A stretch of 64,000 bases of DNA from Niallia sp. FSL W8-0635. Lineage in GTDB: Bacteria; Bacillota; Bacilli; Bacillales; Cytobacillaceae. A program made the position numbers and the translations under genes. The notes below the pieces were generated by a model. That model searched no databases and was not told where the DNA came from. It saw only the letters and a program-made list of their open reading frames with translations. Positions 33,329-42,518 of this stretch are shown piece by piece (position 1 is the stretch's first letter; each line of letters starts with the position of its first letter). The DNA is taken from positions 4,194,501-4,258,500 of the forward strand of contig NZ_JBBOYD010000001.1 in NCBI RefSeq assembly GCF_038007965.1. Direction: 5' to 3'.

Positions 33329-33392
33329 CAGTCTCATCGTGAGTAAGAGTTCCTATCCTAATCATTGTGCATTCGAAATATTGTTCAAGTGT

Positions 33393-34343
33393 TTACGGTT
33401 TATGGTACTTTCTACCCTTATTTTCTCCTGTACTTGGCAATTTCATCCTTACTAGCATCTTTGCAGCTGTTTCACGCGAGGTAATGTGGGCAAATTCGCG
33501 AAATTCCTTATTTGTGATAGTGGGTTTTATTAATAAAAGGTAATCTATAACAGCCTTTTGATGGGCAGCTGTATCATAGCTGTTACAATGAGGACAAAAC
33601 CATTTCCGTTTCTTCCGCTGCATTGCAAATTTTTCACATGCTGGGCATTGGACTCCTGTGATAAGATCACTTGGTTGTAGTCCATATTTTTTTAGTAAAT
33701 CAACGGTTTCTGTGGTGTTATTTTTCATGAAGTTTTTCGATACTTTGCGTAGCATCTTCCTATCCATCACGATCACTTTATATTTTAGATGCATTTGTTC
33801 CCATTTTTCTAAAAAACTGTGGCTGTGGATGACTTTGTCTTTAATGGCGGGATTTCCTTTTATGATTGTTGATGGATTACTAAAAATGACTAAGAATTCG
33901 ATGGGAATTGGTGGGAGGTTGTGTAGCTTGAAGTATGTTTGTAATTGGCGTTGGTGCCTTTTCGCTTGCGAAATTGGATCAGAAAATCCTTCTTCCTTTT
34001 CATCGACTTTGCGAATTAACTGATTAAAGTTGGAGTCAAAGTGAACCTCTCCATAATAGTTTTTGCATTCTAAAATGAGGGCAAATCTCTGTGTGAGAAT
34101 GAGGTAGTCTATCTGAAAATATGTTTTTCCATCGTAAAGACGGAGATTATGAATGATGAGACAATCTTTTTCCGGCAGAAACTGCAGATAATACTTCATT
34201 TCTTTTTCTCCACGAAAACCAGCTAATAGTTTCCTTAAATCTTCCATTACATTCGGTCTAAGTTTATGCGTTTCTTTTAACCTAATGATGAGCAACTCGG
34301 TGGATTTCAATCGATCACTCTTGCAAATTTCGTTTAAGAACAA
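33393..34343 (-). CDS. NERD-domain nuclease-like protein with C-terminal zinc ribbon
   Basis: The N-terminal 190 residues contain FQIDYLILTQRFALILECKNYYGEVHF, the core of the nuclease-related domain. D and ExK in that stretch sit like the PD-(D/E)xK active site. A C-terminal zinc ribbon (CPACEKFAMQ and WFCPHCNSYDT) follows, near residues 232-255, with a final helical region. A TTG start at 34343 follows AAAGGAAGTGG. The protein may act on nucleic acids; the role is unknown. It is flanked on both sides by TTGGCTGAT arrays. Confidence 0.88.
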   Translation of the reverse strand: MFLNEICKSDRLKSTELLIIRLKETHKLRPNVMEDLRKLLAGFRGEKEMKYYLQFLPEKDCLIIHNLRLYDGKTYFQIDYLILTQRFALILECKNYYGEVHFDSNFNQLIRKVDEKEEGFSDPISQAKRHQRQLQTYFKLHNLPPIPIEFLVIFSNPSTIIKGNPAIKDKVIHSHSFLEKWEQMHLKYKVIVMDRKMLRKVSKNFMKNNTTETVDLLKKYGLQPSDLITGVQCPACEKFAMQRKKRKWFCPHCNSYDTAAHQKAVIDYLLLIKPTITNKEFREFAHITSRETAAKMLVRMKLPSTGENKGRKYHKP

Positions 34344-34426
34344 TTTTCCACTTCCTTTCTTGTTTTCTATTAGTATTCTATTTGATAGCTTAAAATCCCT
34401 TTTTGGAGGGGGAGCGAAATTTGGGT

Positions 34427-34547
34427 TTGGCTGATATCTTTGTAGTTTGGCTGATATCTTCTCACTTTGGCTGATTTCCTTCCTGCTTTGGCTGATATCT
34501 TCTCACTTTGGCTGATTTCCTCTCTACCTTGGCTGATATCTCCATTT
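34427..34547. repeat. TTGGCTGAT tandem array, 6 units
   Basis: Core starts at 34427, 34447, 34467, 34488, 34508 and 34529, intervals 20 or 21 nt. It lies in the 271-bp gap upstream of the NERD gene. Confidence 0.9.
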
Positions 34548-34614
34548 TCCTACTAGCATTCATCTTCTCTCACCCAATTCGCCCGCTCCTTAAGCTTAAT
34601 TAACTTCTTTCCAC

Positions 34615-35457
34615 TCAAAACTCCTCATAAACAGCTGGATCTTGATCCGCAATCCGCCCATCAACACGCGTTAGCCCAGAAATTTGCTGCATTTGTTCTT
34701 CTGTTAACTGAAAATCGAATATTTCTAGGTTTTCTTGTTGTCTTTGTGGGGAGCTTGATTTTGGGATTGGCAAGGCTCCTAGTTGGGTGTGCCATCTTAG
34801 GATGACTTGGGATATTGTTTTGCTGTGTGCTTCTGCTATTTGTTGAATGGTTTCGTTTTCTAGGACGTTGTTTGCGCGACCGAGTGGGCTCCATGATTCG
34901 GTTATAATTCCGTTTTCTTTGTCGTAGGCTAATTGCTCTTTTTGGGAGAAATATGGATGTAATTCTACTTGGTTAATGCTCGGCAATACGCCTGTTTCTT
35001 TTTTCAAGCGATCGAGATGCTCTGGTAAGAAGTTGCACACGCCGATGGAGCGAATGAGTCCCCATTTTTGGGCGTCGATTAATGCTTGCCATGCTTCTAC
35101 GTATAAATCTGTTTTTGGGTTTGGCCAGTGAATAAGGAATAAATCGTAATAATCTAGCTTGGTGCGGTAGAGTGATTCTTGGATGGTATAGATGGCTTTG
35201 TCGTATTGATGGTGTCTGCCTGGAAGCTTGGATGTAATAAGCAATTGATCTCTGCTGACTGAGCTGCGGCGAATCGCTTCTCCAACTGCTCCTTCATTTT
35301 CGTAGTTGAAAGCAGAGTCGAGCAAGCGATAGCCCATGTCAATTGCTGATGTCATTGCCTGAACACCAGAGGCACCTCGTAAATTGTATGTACCAAGACC
35401 AATGGCAGGAATAACAAGACCATCATTTAGCGTGATTTGCGGAATCGTTGTGTTCAT
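34615..35457 (-). CDS. Aldo/keto reductase
   Basis: This is a 280-residue NADPH-dependent reductase. Visible elements are GLGTYNLRG, the catalytic Asp and Tyr in LLDSAFNYENEGAVG, the lysine in LLITSKLPG, the histidine in LFLIHWPNP, and the C-terminal cofactor loop PIPKSSSPQRQQENLEIFDF. AAGGAGG precedes the ATG. It presumably reduces small aldehydes or ketones in the cytoplasm. It is monocistronic; the substrate cannot be read from sequence. Confidence 0.93.
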   Translation of the reverse strand: MNTTIPQITLNDGLVIPAIGLGTYNLRGASGVQAMTSAIDMGYRLLDSAFNYENEGAVGEAIRRSSVSRDQLLITSKLPGRHHQYDKAIYTIQESLYRTKLDYYDLFLIHWPNPKTDLYVEAWQALIDAQKWGLIRSIGVCNFLPEHLDRLKKETGVLPSINQVELHPYFSQKEQLAYDKENGIITESWSPLGRANNVLENETIQQIAEAHSKTISQVILRWHTQLGALPIPKSSSPQRQQENLEIFDFQLTEEQMQQISGLTRVDGRIADQDPAVYEEF

Positions 35458-35601
35458 GAATATATCCTCCTTCGTTATATTAGGAAAAGATTTCCTCCTC
35501 TTAAAAGTATAGAGGATAGCGGCTCACGAATTCTACTGATATGCTTTTATTTGCTATATTAAATTATCTTTACTTCAAAACATTTTTCTTTCATTACCTA
35601 T

Positions 35602-35630
35602 TTGATATGTTAAAATATAGAATATATATT
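35602..35630 (+). promoter_or_regulatory. Probable sigma-A promoter of the AbrB-like gene
   Basis: TTGATA and TATATT are separated by 17 bp, 26 bp before the start codon. Confidence 0.7.
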
Positions 35631-35655
35631 AAAAACTGTATAGGGAGGGAAAAGG

Positions 35656-35946
35656 ATGAAAAGTACAGGAATTGTTCGGAAAGTGGATGAATTGGGTCGT
35701 ATTGTTATTCCAAGAGAGTTGCGAAGAACGTTGGGAATTGAAATTAAGGATCCTTTAGAAATTTTTGTAGAAGGGGAAAAAATCGTCTTCCAAAAGTATA
35801 AAGCCTTTGAGGAATGTGCTATTACTGGGGAAGTATCACCAGATAATATCACGGTTGGTAACGGCAAGCTTGTGTTAAGTAAAGAAGGCGCAGCGTTATT
35901 AATGAAAGAATTAGAATCGGTCTTTGCAAATGAATCTCAGAAGTAA
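35656..35946 (+). CDS. AbrB-family transition-state regulator
   Basis: This 96-residue protein begins MKSTGIVRKVDELGRIVIPR, the swapped-hairpin AbrB DNA-binding domain, and ends in the AbrB/Abh-type C-terminal multimerisation domain (CAITGEVSPDNITVG onward). GGGAGGG precedes the ATG. AbrB-like proteins repress post-exponential genes in Bacilli. A dedicated promoter and terminator make this a single-gene unit. Whether it is AbrB or its paralogue Abh cannot be settled from the window. Confidence 0.93.
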   Translation: MKSTGIVRKVDELGRIVIPRELRRTLGIEIKDPLEIFVEGEKIVFQKYKAFEECAITGEVSPDNITVGNGKLVLSKEGAALLMKELESVFANESQK

Positions 35947-35968
35947 ACCATTTAACTTCATTTATAAG

Positions 35969-36016
35969 AGGACAATTCTCTCTCGTTTACTCGACAGATA
36001 GAATTGTCTTTTTTTA
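35969..36016 (+). terminator. Terminator of the AbrB-like gene
   Basis: GACAATTCT pairs with AGAATTGTC across a 20-base loop and is followed by T7. It touches the end of the convergent gene. Confidence 0.85.
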
Positions 36017-36334
36017 TTGTCTCGGGGCAAACAGCATGACGCCTACTCCTACTAGGCAAATTCCAGCACCTATCCAGTCATACATATCTGGCGTTTTTCG
36101 ATCCATTCCCCAGCCCCATAGAACAGAGAGAATGATAAAGATGCCTCCATAGGCAGCATATACTCTTCCAAACGACATAAACGATTGAAAGGTTGCAATA
36201 ATACCATATAGAACGAGCGATATTCCGCCAAAAATCCCCCAATAATAAGACTTTCCCTCACGAAGCCATTGCCAAATGAGATAGCCTCCACCGATTTCGG
36301 CTAAACCAGCTAATAAAAAAATAAGTATTGTCAT
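36014..36334 (-). CDS. YnfA/UPF0060-family small membrane protein
   Basis: This 106-residue protein of four hydrophobic helices starts [20 protein letters not shown] and ends [19 protein letters not shown], matching the YnfA family, which is related to small multidrug transporters. ATG at 36334 follows AGGATGG; 11 earlier codons are excluded. The glutamate in AEIGGGY is the conserved membrane acidic residue. Transport activity is possible but unproven for the family. Confidence 0.92.
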   Translation of the reverse strand: MTILIFLLAGLAEIGGGYLIWQWLREGKSYYWGIFGGISLVLYGIIATFQSFMSFGRVYAAYGGIFIILSVLWGWGMDRKTPDMYDWIGAGICLVGVGVMLFAPRQ

Positions 36335-36386
36335 GATAAACCATCCTAATATCCGATATTCCATCATTATACCAAAAATAGGATGA

Positions 36387-36857
36387 TTAATCTTTTCTTA
36401 TCCTCTTACTTTTATCAAGCATTTCTACCATAAATTTATGAAAAAGCATCAGGATTACATAAAGAACAGGATACGTAAAAATAGAATAGGCTTGTTTCCA
36501 TCCATTTAAATAAAAGGTACCAGTCCAAATAAAGAAGGTTTCATAAACCATTGCAATGAATCCCCAAATAAAAATGTAGACTATCTTTTTCATAAGGCTA
36601 TTTTTATATGGAAAGAAATTTAGAAAAATAACATTGATTGCAGGATAGATACCGAAAATGTAGATAATAGTCTCCCAATCAGGCCCTTTTTCGAAATAAC
36701 CATAATAGTCATATTTCAAACTAAGATAAGTATCTGTTAGCAACTGAAGTAATGTGGCAAACAATGTCGTTGTCAGTATTTCAATAGGAGTTAGCCTTTT
36801 AGGAATAAAATAAGCAATAGTATTAAATAGAATGACCATAACGATAAGAAAGAACAT
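36387..36857 (-). CDS. Five-helix membrane protein, CBO0543-like
   Basis: This 156-residue protein consists almost entirely of five hydrophobic segments, with the conserved-looking [22 protein letters not shown] and [23 protein letters not shown] precedes the ATG. It is followed by no clear terminator and lies 58 bp downstream of a second protein of similar topology, so the two are likely co-transcribed. I assign both to CBO0543-type membrane proteins from memory of that family; function unknown. Confidence 0.68.
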   Translation of the reverse strand: MFFLIVMVILFNTIAYFIPKRLTPIEILTTTLFATLLQLLTDTYLSLKYDYYGYFEKGPDWETIIYIFGIYPAINVIFLNFFPYKNSLMKKIVYIFIWGFIAMVYETFFIWTGTFYLNGWKQAYSIFTYPVLYVILMLFHKFMVEMLDKSKRIRKD

Positions 36858-36915
36858 AAAATGACTCCTGTCTATATTGGCTTGTCCATTCTTATCCTTG
36901 CCAAAAATAGAGAAA

Positions 36916-37491
36916 TTACTCGAATTCTCTATCAGATTCCTGCCATTTCATAAATAATCTTGTTAATAAATATCCTCCAATGTATAGAAGCAGATAGATT
37001 AAAAAGATATGGAAATAATTGACCCATTTATAGCTTTGAAATAAGCCGATTGCCGTTAACAGTGGCTTAAATCCAAAACCAAATACAAGCGCTAAAAGCG
37101 TTGCATAAAGATAATAGTTTTTATCATGCTTTAAGGTCCATTGAAATACTAGCATAATCGCTACTGGAATAATCGATCCATCTAGCGAAAAACTTGGCAA
37201 GAATGGCAGTATTTGATATGGGTAAGACCATAATCCAAAGCGAATACCGATTGCATCTGCATATGAAAATAACATATGGACAGCAAACCCAAAGAAACCA
37301 ATAATAAAAATGCGCTTTCGATCTATAACAAAATATAAGATGATTAGCGGAACTACTAACATAAGCAAAATCACCCAAAATTGCCATGTATCTAAACCGG
37401 AATACATACTCCAATACTCTTGGGCCTCTTTTGTATACTTCTCTTGTATGGAAACTAATCGATCAAAAAAAGATCGTTGTTGGTCATTCAT
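36916..37491 (-). CDS. Polytopic membrane protein, CBO0543-like
   Basis: This 191-residue protein has a hydrophilic N-terminus (about 33 residues, including QEKYTKEAQEYWSMY) followed by five or six membrane helices. The motif GLWSYPYQILPFLPSFSLDGSIIPVA is shared in style with CBO0543-family proteins. GGAGGTGATTGG precedes the ATG. It is divergent from the HD-GYP gene and is the first gene of a two-gene unit. The function is unknown. Confidence 0.68.
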   Translation of the reverse strand: MNDQQRSFFDRLVSIQEKYTKEAQEYWSMYSGLDTWQFWVILLMLVVPLIILYFVIDRKRIFIIGFFGFAVHMLFSYADAIGIRFGLWSYPYQILPFLPSFSLDGSIIPVAIMLVFQWTLKHDKNYYLYATLLALVFGFGFKPLLTAIGLFQSYKWVNYFHIFLIYLLLYIGGYLLTRLFMKWQESDREFE

Positions 37492-37641
37492 CCAATCACC
37501 TCCGTCATATTTTTTAGTATGGACTATTTTTTAGAAAATATTTCTCTATCCCATCGCTTATTAATTAAGAAGAATGGGGCATGCTTCAATTAAAAGGGGC
37601 TTCTTCCGATTGAGTTACAAGATCAGCACTGGGGGTACTAT

Positions 37642-38562
37642 ATGCATCATCAACTATGGAATAATCCTATCTATTTCCGGTATTTTTTCTTTATTCTCTT
37701 ATTTGTTAGTGTCCTACTGAATCGATATTTTCATGAAAATCATGATAACTATTTTATTCTTTATATCCTATGTTCCATTTTGCTTGGAATTGGCTTCTAT
37801 AAAAGCCCAAGATGGATTATATTCTTGCTTACTTGCTTGGTAGTTGCCTGTAGATCGTTTTTCATCCAAGATCAGCCGGTCACTTTATCTAATTTCACCG
37901 TCTATTTATTCACCTATCTTCTCATTACCCTTATTTCTGTTGGCTTTATGTCTCGTGTCCAAAGGGTGCTTGAAGATAACTTAGCATTAACAAAAGTACT
38001 TTCCAATGCACTTGATTCAAGAGATTCTTATACAATGCATCATTCTAAAAATGTCGCTAAATACGCCATGGAAATTGCAGAGGAAATGAATTTACCCTCT
38101 TCTTTATGCGATGTTATTCATATTGGAGGGCTACTTCATGATATTGGAAAAATCGGCATACCAGAATGCTTATTAACTAAGCCCGGAAAATTAACCGAGG
38201 AAGAATATGAATTAATAAAAACGCATCCGAAAAAGGGCTACGAAATCATTAAACATGTTAAGCAATATAAAAACAATGGCATATTGGATATTGTCCTACA
38301 TCACCATGAGCGCTTTGATGGGAAGGGATATCCGAAAGGGTTAAAAGGAGAAGAAATTCCATTAGTCGCTCGCATCGTTGCAGTAGCTGACAGCTTTGAC
38401 GCTATGTCCTCCCAGCGCGTCTATCGAAAAGAACTCCAATTAGACCACATCCTCGAAGAAATAAAATGCAACAAAGGCAAACAATTCGATCCAATTGTAG
38501 TCGATGCATTTCTATCTTTATTTGAAGATGAGAGTAATCCTTTTAGAAACAGAAGAAAATAG
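37642..38562 (+). CDS. HD-GYP domain protein with membrane sensor region
   Basis: The N-terminal 100 residues form four or so hydrophobic helices. The C-terminal domain has HHSKNVAKYAMEIAEEM, GGLLHDIGKIGIPE (the HD pair) and HHERFDGKGYPKGLKGEEIP, the GYP-type signature. Such enzymes hydrolyse cyclic di-GMP. GGGGGT precedes the ATG. The membrane part has no recognisable ligand-binding fold, so the input signal is unknown. It is monocistronic. Confidence 0.92.
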   Translation: MHHQLWNNPIYFRYFFFILLFVSVLLNRYFHENHDNYFILYILCSILLGIGFYKSPRWIIFLLTCLVVACRSFFIQDQPVTLSNFTVYLFTYLLITLISVGFMSRVQRVLEDNLALTKVLSNALDSRDSYTMHHSKNVAKYAMEIAEEMNLPSSLCDVIHIGGLLHDIGKIGIPECLLTKPGKLTEEEYELIKTHPKKGYEIIKHVKQYKNNGILDIVLHHHERFDGKGYPKGLKGEEIPLVARIVAVADSFDAMSSQRVYRKELQLDHILEEIKCNKGKQFDPIVVDAFLSLFEDESNPFRNRRK

Positions 38563-38645
38563 GTGGGTGTTGGTGATTTTTCTCTCCCAACATCTACTAC
38601 ACCAAAACAATTGACGAAAATAAAAAAATATGCGACAATCCAATA

Positions 38646-38659
38646 GTTCGCATACGAAC
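38646..38659. promoter_or_regulatory. Perfect dyad upstream of the MarR-HlyD-DHA2 operon
   Basis: GTTCGCATACGAAC, five bp arms around CATA, lies 38 bp before the ribosome site of the MarR gene. Autoregulation through this site is inferred. Confidence 0.55.
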
Positions 38660-38697
38660 AGTTCTTATAAAAACAACAGAAAGGGAGAAAAATTCAG

Positions 38698-39147
38698 ATG
38701 AACGGGTCGTTAAACAACGAATTAATCCGCTCCTATTCCCGCATCAACAAGGCCTATAACAACCTAGTCCAAATGGATGCAAAAAGGTTAGATTTAACAG
38801 CCGTACAGCTTAAAACACTGTATAGGATCTACTTCCAACCCGATATCGGAATCGGAGAACTAGCCACGCAACTATCTTTAACAAAAAGCACCGTTAGCGG
38901 AATTATCGATCGACTATCCCAACGACAATTAATCGAACGAACCATTCCTGAAGACAATCGTCGAGCGGTAAACATCCAGTTAACAGAAGAAGGACACAGC
39001 ATCATGCAACAATACTTCGCTGGAACGTCCATCCTATCGAAAAAAATTAATGAAGTAATGGCACTTCCAGAAGAAGAAATAAACAAAATACTAGAACTAA
39101 ATGGAAAAATACTAGCCATTTTAAGTGACATGGAGGAGGAACAATGA
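38698..39147 (+). CDS. MarR-family repressor of an efflux operon
   Basis: This is a 149-residue winged-helix regulator. ELATQLSLTKSTVSGIIDRLSQRQLIERTIPEDNRRAVNIQLTEEG spans the recognition helix and wing. AAAGGGAG precedes the ATG. The stop overlaps the start of the HlyD gene (ATGA), and the MFS gene follows directly. This is the usual layout of a self-repressing multidrug-efflux operon. The inducer is unknown. Confidence 0.94.
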   Translation: MNGSLNNELIRSYSRINKAYNNLVQMDAKRLDLTAVQLKTLYRIYFQPDIGIGELATQLSLTKSTVSGIIDRLSQRQLIERTIPEDNRRAVNIQLTEEGHSIMQQYFAGTSILSKKINEVMALPEEEINKILELNGKILAILSDMEEEQ

Positions 39148-39797
39148 TGAATAATAAACGCATGATTTTATTAAATATTATCCTATTAATCGTGTTAGTA
39201 GGCGGAGGATTTGCCGGCTATTACTTTTACGACCAATCGATTTCCTATATTAAAACAGACAATGCCCAAATTGCCGGCCAACAAATCAGCATCGCTTCAC
39301 CTACAACAGGGAAACTAAAAGAATGGAAAGGCGAAACAGGTACCTCTTTTACTAAAAACCAAAAAATCGGAACTGTCGAAGTTGTAACAGAATCAGGCAC
39401 AACTGATATGGATATTACCGTTCCAGAAAATAGCACTATCGTACAATCAAGCGCTGTACCAAACACCTTTATCGCAGCAGGAACATCCCTAGCAAAAAGC
39501 TATGACCTAGAAAACCTTTGGGTAACAGCAAACGTCGACGAAACAGACATCAACAAAGTAAAAGTCGGCCAAGAAGTAGATTTATACGTAGATTCCTATC
39601 CAGATACCGTACTAACAGGCAAAGTAGACAGCCTAGGACTTGCAACAGCAGGTACCTTCTCCCTACTACCAAGCAACAACAGCTCAGGAAACTACACAAA
39701 AGAAACACAAGTCATTCCCGTAACCATCTCCATTGACAATTACGGCGGCCTAAAACTAATTCCAGGTATGAACGTTTCCGTAAGAATTCATAAGTAG
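39144..39797 (+). CDS. HlyD/EmrA-like membrane-fusion protein (short form)
   Basis: An N-terminal transmembrane helix (about residues 7-27) precedes SYIKTDNAQIAGQQISIASP, the lipoyl-like half-motif. The coiled-coil hairpin is almost absent, and NLWVTANVDETDINKVKVGQEVD begins the beta-barrel domain. At 217 residues it is shorter than Gram-negative EmrA, as expected for a Gram-positive cell without an outer membrane. It is co-translated with the repressor and precedes the DHA2 transporter it probably assists. Confidence 0.9.
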   Translation: MMNNKRMILLNIILLIVLVGGGFAGYYFYDQSISYIKTDNAQIAGQQISIASPTTGKLKEWKGETGTSFTKNQKIGTVEVVTESGTTDMDITVPENSTIVQSSAVPNTFIAAGTSLAKSYDLENLWVTANVDETDINKVKVGQEVDLYVDSYPDTVLTGKVDSLGLATAGTFSLLPSNNSSGNYTKETQVIPVTISIDNYGGLKLIPGMNVSVRIHK

Positions 39798-39806
39798 GTG
39801 ATGCAA

Positions 39807-41693
39807 ATGACCACATACATCACAAGCTATATTATCGGAAGCATACTCCTGCTACTCCTCATCAATCTTTTTTTACGAAAAAAGAAGACAGTAGGTAAAC
39901 AAGCAAACGTCCTAGATGATGGAAAGCGGAATAATGACATTCAGCCATCCCTTGAAAAATCGGATCTAGCTGTACATGCAGAAGCGTCTAAGGAATCGGA
40001 TGTGGAAGCTCCTTTTGAACAGGTAGAGGCTAGCAGAGAAGAAGATCTAGCCGAATCGCCTGATTCTAATAAAGCGGAGGCTCCTTTTGAAAAAGTAGAA
40101 GAAGAGGACCTCTTGCAAACAAAGGAATCCAATAAACCGAAAGCTCCTTATAAACCATTGGAAACTGCCGAAGAAATCAACCGTGGCAAGGTAATTGTTG
40201 CGCTGATGCTCGGCGCATTTGTTGCGATTCTGAACCAGACCTTATTAAATGTGGCCATTCCACATATTATGAACGACTTAAATGTTTCAACAAGCACCGT
40301 CCAATGGCTATCCACTGGATATATGCTAACAAATGGTGTGTTTATCCCAATCACTCCATTTTTAATTAATAAATTGGGAACAAGGAAATTGCTTATTGGA
40401 GCGATTTCTGCCTTTACCATCGGTTCGATTGTGTGCGCCACCTCTATTGGATTTTCCATGCTATTAATTGGACGTATCATCCAAGCAGCAGGTGCAGGTT
40501 TATTAATGCCACTTTTAATGACCGTCTTTTTAATTATTTTCCCGCCAGAAAAACGTGGAACAGCGATGGGAATCATGGGTGTTGTCATGATTTTCGCCCC
40601 TGCCATCGGTCCAACTTTATCCGGCTGGCTAATTGGCCATTATTCTTGGCGCGTACTATTCGATCTAGTTATCCCAATTGGCATTCTCGATTTAATTATC
40701 GCCATTATGTGGATGAAGGATGTAACAAAAGTTTCGAATCCTGTCTTTGATACGATTGGCTTTATCACTTGTACCGTCGGCCTAGGCACCTTGCTTTACG
40801 GATTTAGTGAAGCGGGGAATAACGGCTGGGATAGCAAAGTAGTTGTTCTTTCTTTATTAATTGGTGTTATCTTCTTAATCCTGTTTGTCTGGAGAGAGCT
40901 TACAACTGAAGCACCTATGGTTGACTTGCGTGTATTCAAATACAGTATCTTTACCTTAACAACCCTAATAAGCATGATAGTAAATATGGCCATGTTTGCG
41001 GCAATGCTGCTTCTGCCTATTTACTTGCAAAATATCCGCGGCTTTACTGCTTTGGATTCTGGACTATTAATGTTACCAGGTGCCATCATCATGGGAATCA
41101 TGTCTCCGATTGCCGGAAAGCTGTTTGACCGATTTGGTGCAAGACCACTCGCCATCATCGGCTTAATTATCACGGTTCTCACAACATATGGATTCACCCA
41201 ATTAACGATGCAAACATCCTATTCTCATTTGATGATGCTCTATATTTTCCGGATGTTTGGTATGTCCTTTATTATGATGACCGTCATGACAGAAGGAATG
41301 AATCAGCTCCCATTAAGCTTAACAAGCCACGGCACGGCTGTTTCCAATACAGCAAGAACCGTTGCCGGAAGTATCGGGACTGCCTTCTTAATTACCGTCA
41401 TGACCAATCGTACAGCATTTCATTTAGATAACTATAACAACATCATCTCTTCTGCCAATCCATATATCGCAGAAAAGTTTGCACAGTTGGGGCAAGGTTT
41501 AGCAGGTCTAACTGGGCTACCAACAGGAGCTGGCCAAACACTAGCCATCTCCACCATCTACGGAAAAGCAGCACAAGCATCTACCATCAGCGGAATAAAC
41601 GACGCCTTTCTCGTCGCAACCATTATCGCCAGCGTAGCACTGGTACTTTCCCTGTTTATCCGTAGAGCCACAACCAGTTCTAAAGATAGTTAA
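39807..41693 (+). CDS. DHA2-family drug:H+ antiporter with an extended N-terminus
   Basis: From about residue 125 (INRGKVIVALMLGAFVAIL) it is a 14-helix MFS transporter of the EmrB type, with the LNVAIPHIMNDL and GRIIQAAGAGLLMPL motifs. Before that lie one extra membrane helix (residues 5-22) and an acidic linker of about 95 residues. The linker has three related words: EAPFEQVE, EAPFEKVE and KAPYKPLE. ATG at 39807, 6 bases after AGGTG, is preferred over GTG at 39798. It exports hydrophobic drugs or metabolites with the HlyD-like partner. Confidence 0.93.
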   Translation: MTTYITSYIIGSILLLLLINLFLRKKKTVGKQANVLDDGKRNNDIQPSLEKSDLAVHAEASKESDVEAPFEQVEASREEDLAESPDSNKAEAPFEKVEEEDLLQTKESNKPKAPYKPLETAEEINRGKVIVALMLGAFVAILNQTLLNVAIPHIMNDLNVSTSTVQWLSTGYMLTNGVFIPITPFLINKLGTRKLLIGAISAFTIGSIVCATSIGFSMLLIGRIIQAAGAGLLMPLLMTVFLIIFPPEKRGTAMGIMGVVMIFAPAIGPTLSGWLIGHYSWRVLFDLVIPIGILDLIIAIMWMKDVTKVSNPVFDTIGFITCTVGLGTLLYGFSEAGNNGWDSKVVVLSLLIGVIFLILFVWRELTTEAPMVDLRVFKYSIFTLTTLISMIVNMAMFAAMLLLPIYLQNIRGFTALDSGLLMLPGAIIMGIMSPIAGKLFDRFGARPLAIIGLIITVLTTYGFTQLTMQTSYSHLMMLYIFRMFGMSFIMMTVMTEGMNQLPLSLTSHGTAVSNTARTVAGSIGTAFLITVMTNRTAFHLDNYNNIISSANPYIAEKFAQLGQGLAGLTGLPTGAGQTLAISTIYGKAAQASTISGINDAFLVATIIASVALVLSLFIRRATTSSKDS

Positions 41694-41709
41694 TAAAGGC
41701 AGTGTTTCC

Positions 41710-41745
41710 ATCCTAGAGCATAGTAGTTGCTCTGGGATTTTTTTT
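41710..41745 (+). terminator. Terminator of the MarR-HlyD-DHA2 operon
   Basis: ATCCTAGAGCA pairs with TGCTCTGGGAT (one T-G pair), then T8. Confidence 0.92.
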
Positions 41746-41821
41746 GTGGGGATGAGGAATGTGGGGTTCATTTCTTTGATGAACATCTTTTTTTCTATAA
41801 CCTCTGTTACCTTCTTTTTTG

Positions 41822-42366
41822 CTTTCGGGCACAGAGGAACGCTTCTCTGTTACCTTTTCCTCTTCTTTTTCTTGCTTTCGGGCTCAGAGACGGCTTCTCT
41901 ATTACCTTCTCCTCTTCTTTTTCTTGCTTTCGGGCACAGAGACGGCTTCTCTGTTACCTTCTCCTCTTCTTTTTCCTGCTTTCGGGCTCAGAGAACGCTT
42001 CTCTGTTACCTTTTCCTCTTCTTTTTCTTGCTTTCGGGCACAGAGAACGCTTCTCTGTTACCTTCTCCTCTTCTTTTTCTTGCTTTCGGGCTCAGAGAAC
42101 GCTTCTCTGTTACCTTTTCCTCTTCTTTTTCTTGCTTTCGGGCTCAGAGAACGCTTCTCTGTTACCTTCTCCTCTTCTTTTTCTTGCTTTCGGGCTCAGA
42201 GAACGCTTCTCTGTTACCTTTTCCTCTTCTTTTTCTTGCTTTCGGGCTCAGAGACGGCTTCTCTGTTACCTTCTCCTCTTCTTTTTCTTGCTTTCGGGCT
42301 CAGAGAACGCTTCTCTGTTACCTTTTCCTCTTCTTTTTCTTGCTTTCGGGCTCAGAGTCCTCTTCT
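41822..42366. repeat. 52-nt hairpin-containing tandem array, 11 units
   Basis: The word CTTTCGGG starts at 41822, 41875, 41927, 41979, 42031, 42083, 42135, 42187, 42239, 42291 and 42343, so the period is 52 nt (the first is 53). Each unit has a stem such as CAGAGAACGCTTCTCTG followed by a long pyrimidine tract. It lies between convergent genes. Three overlapping plus-strand frames of over 200 codons exist only because of the period and are not genes. Confidence 0.95.
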
Positions 42367-42479
42367 CCTCAAACCAAACCGGCCTTTTAGACTCTTCCTC
42401 CATCAAAGCCTCATCTTTCAAATTCATCTAATAACTTCAGCAGTTCTTCCCCCTTACACTTTCACACTTCCCCCCAATA

Positions 42480-42510
42480 AAAAGAAACACTCCCTAAAAG
42501 AAGTGCTTCT
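42480..42510 (-). terminator. Terminator of the Gfo/Idh oxidoreductase gene
   Basis: On the minus strand AAGCACT pairs with AGTGTTT (one G-T pair), followed by CTTTTT. Confidence 0.65.
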
Positions 42511-42518
42511 CCCAGCTA

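Noticed and set aside
32760..33365. Minus-strand frame of 201 codons with ISQSANISAKAKGKSAK-type repeats, and its shorter relatives
   Set aside because: It is a translation of the 20/21-nt TTGGCTGAT array with no ribosome site, and it also overlaps the end of the opposite-strand membrane protein gene.
39518..39736. Plus-strand 72-codon frame inside the HlyD gene
   Set aside because: It is a shadow of the well supported HlyD reading frame.
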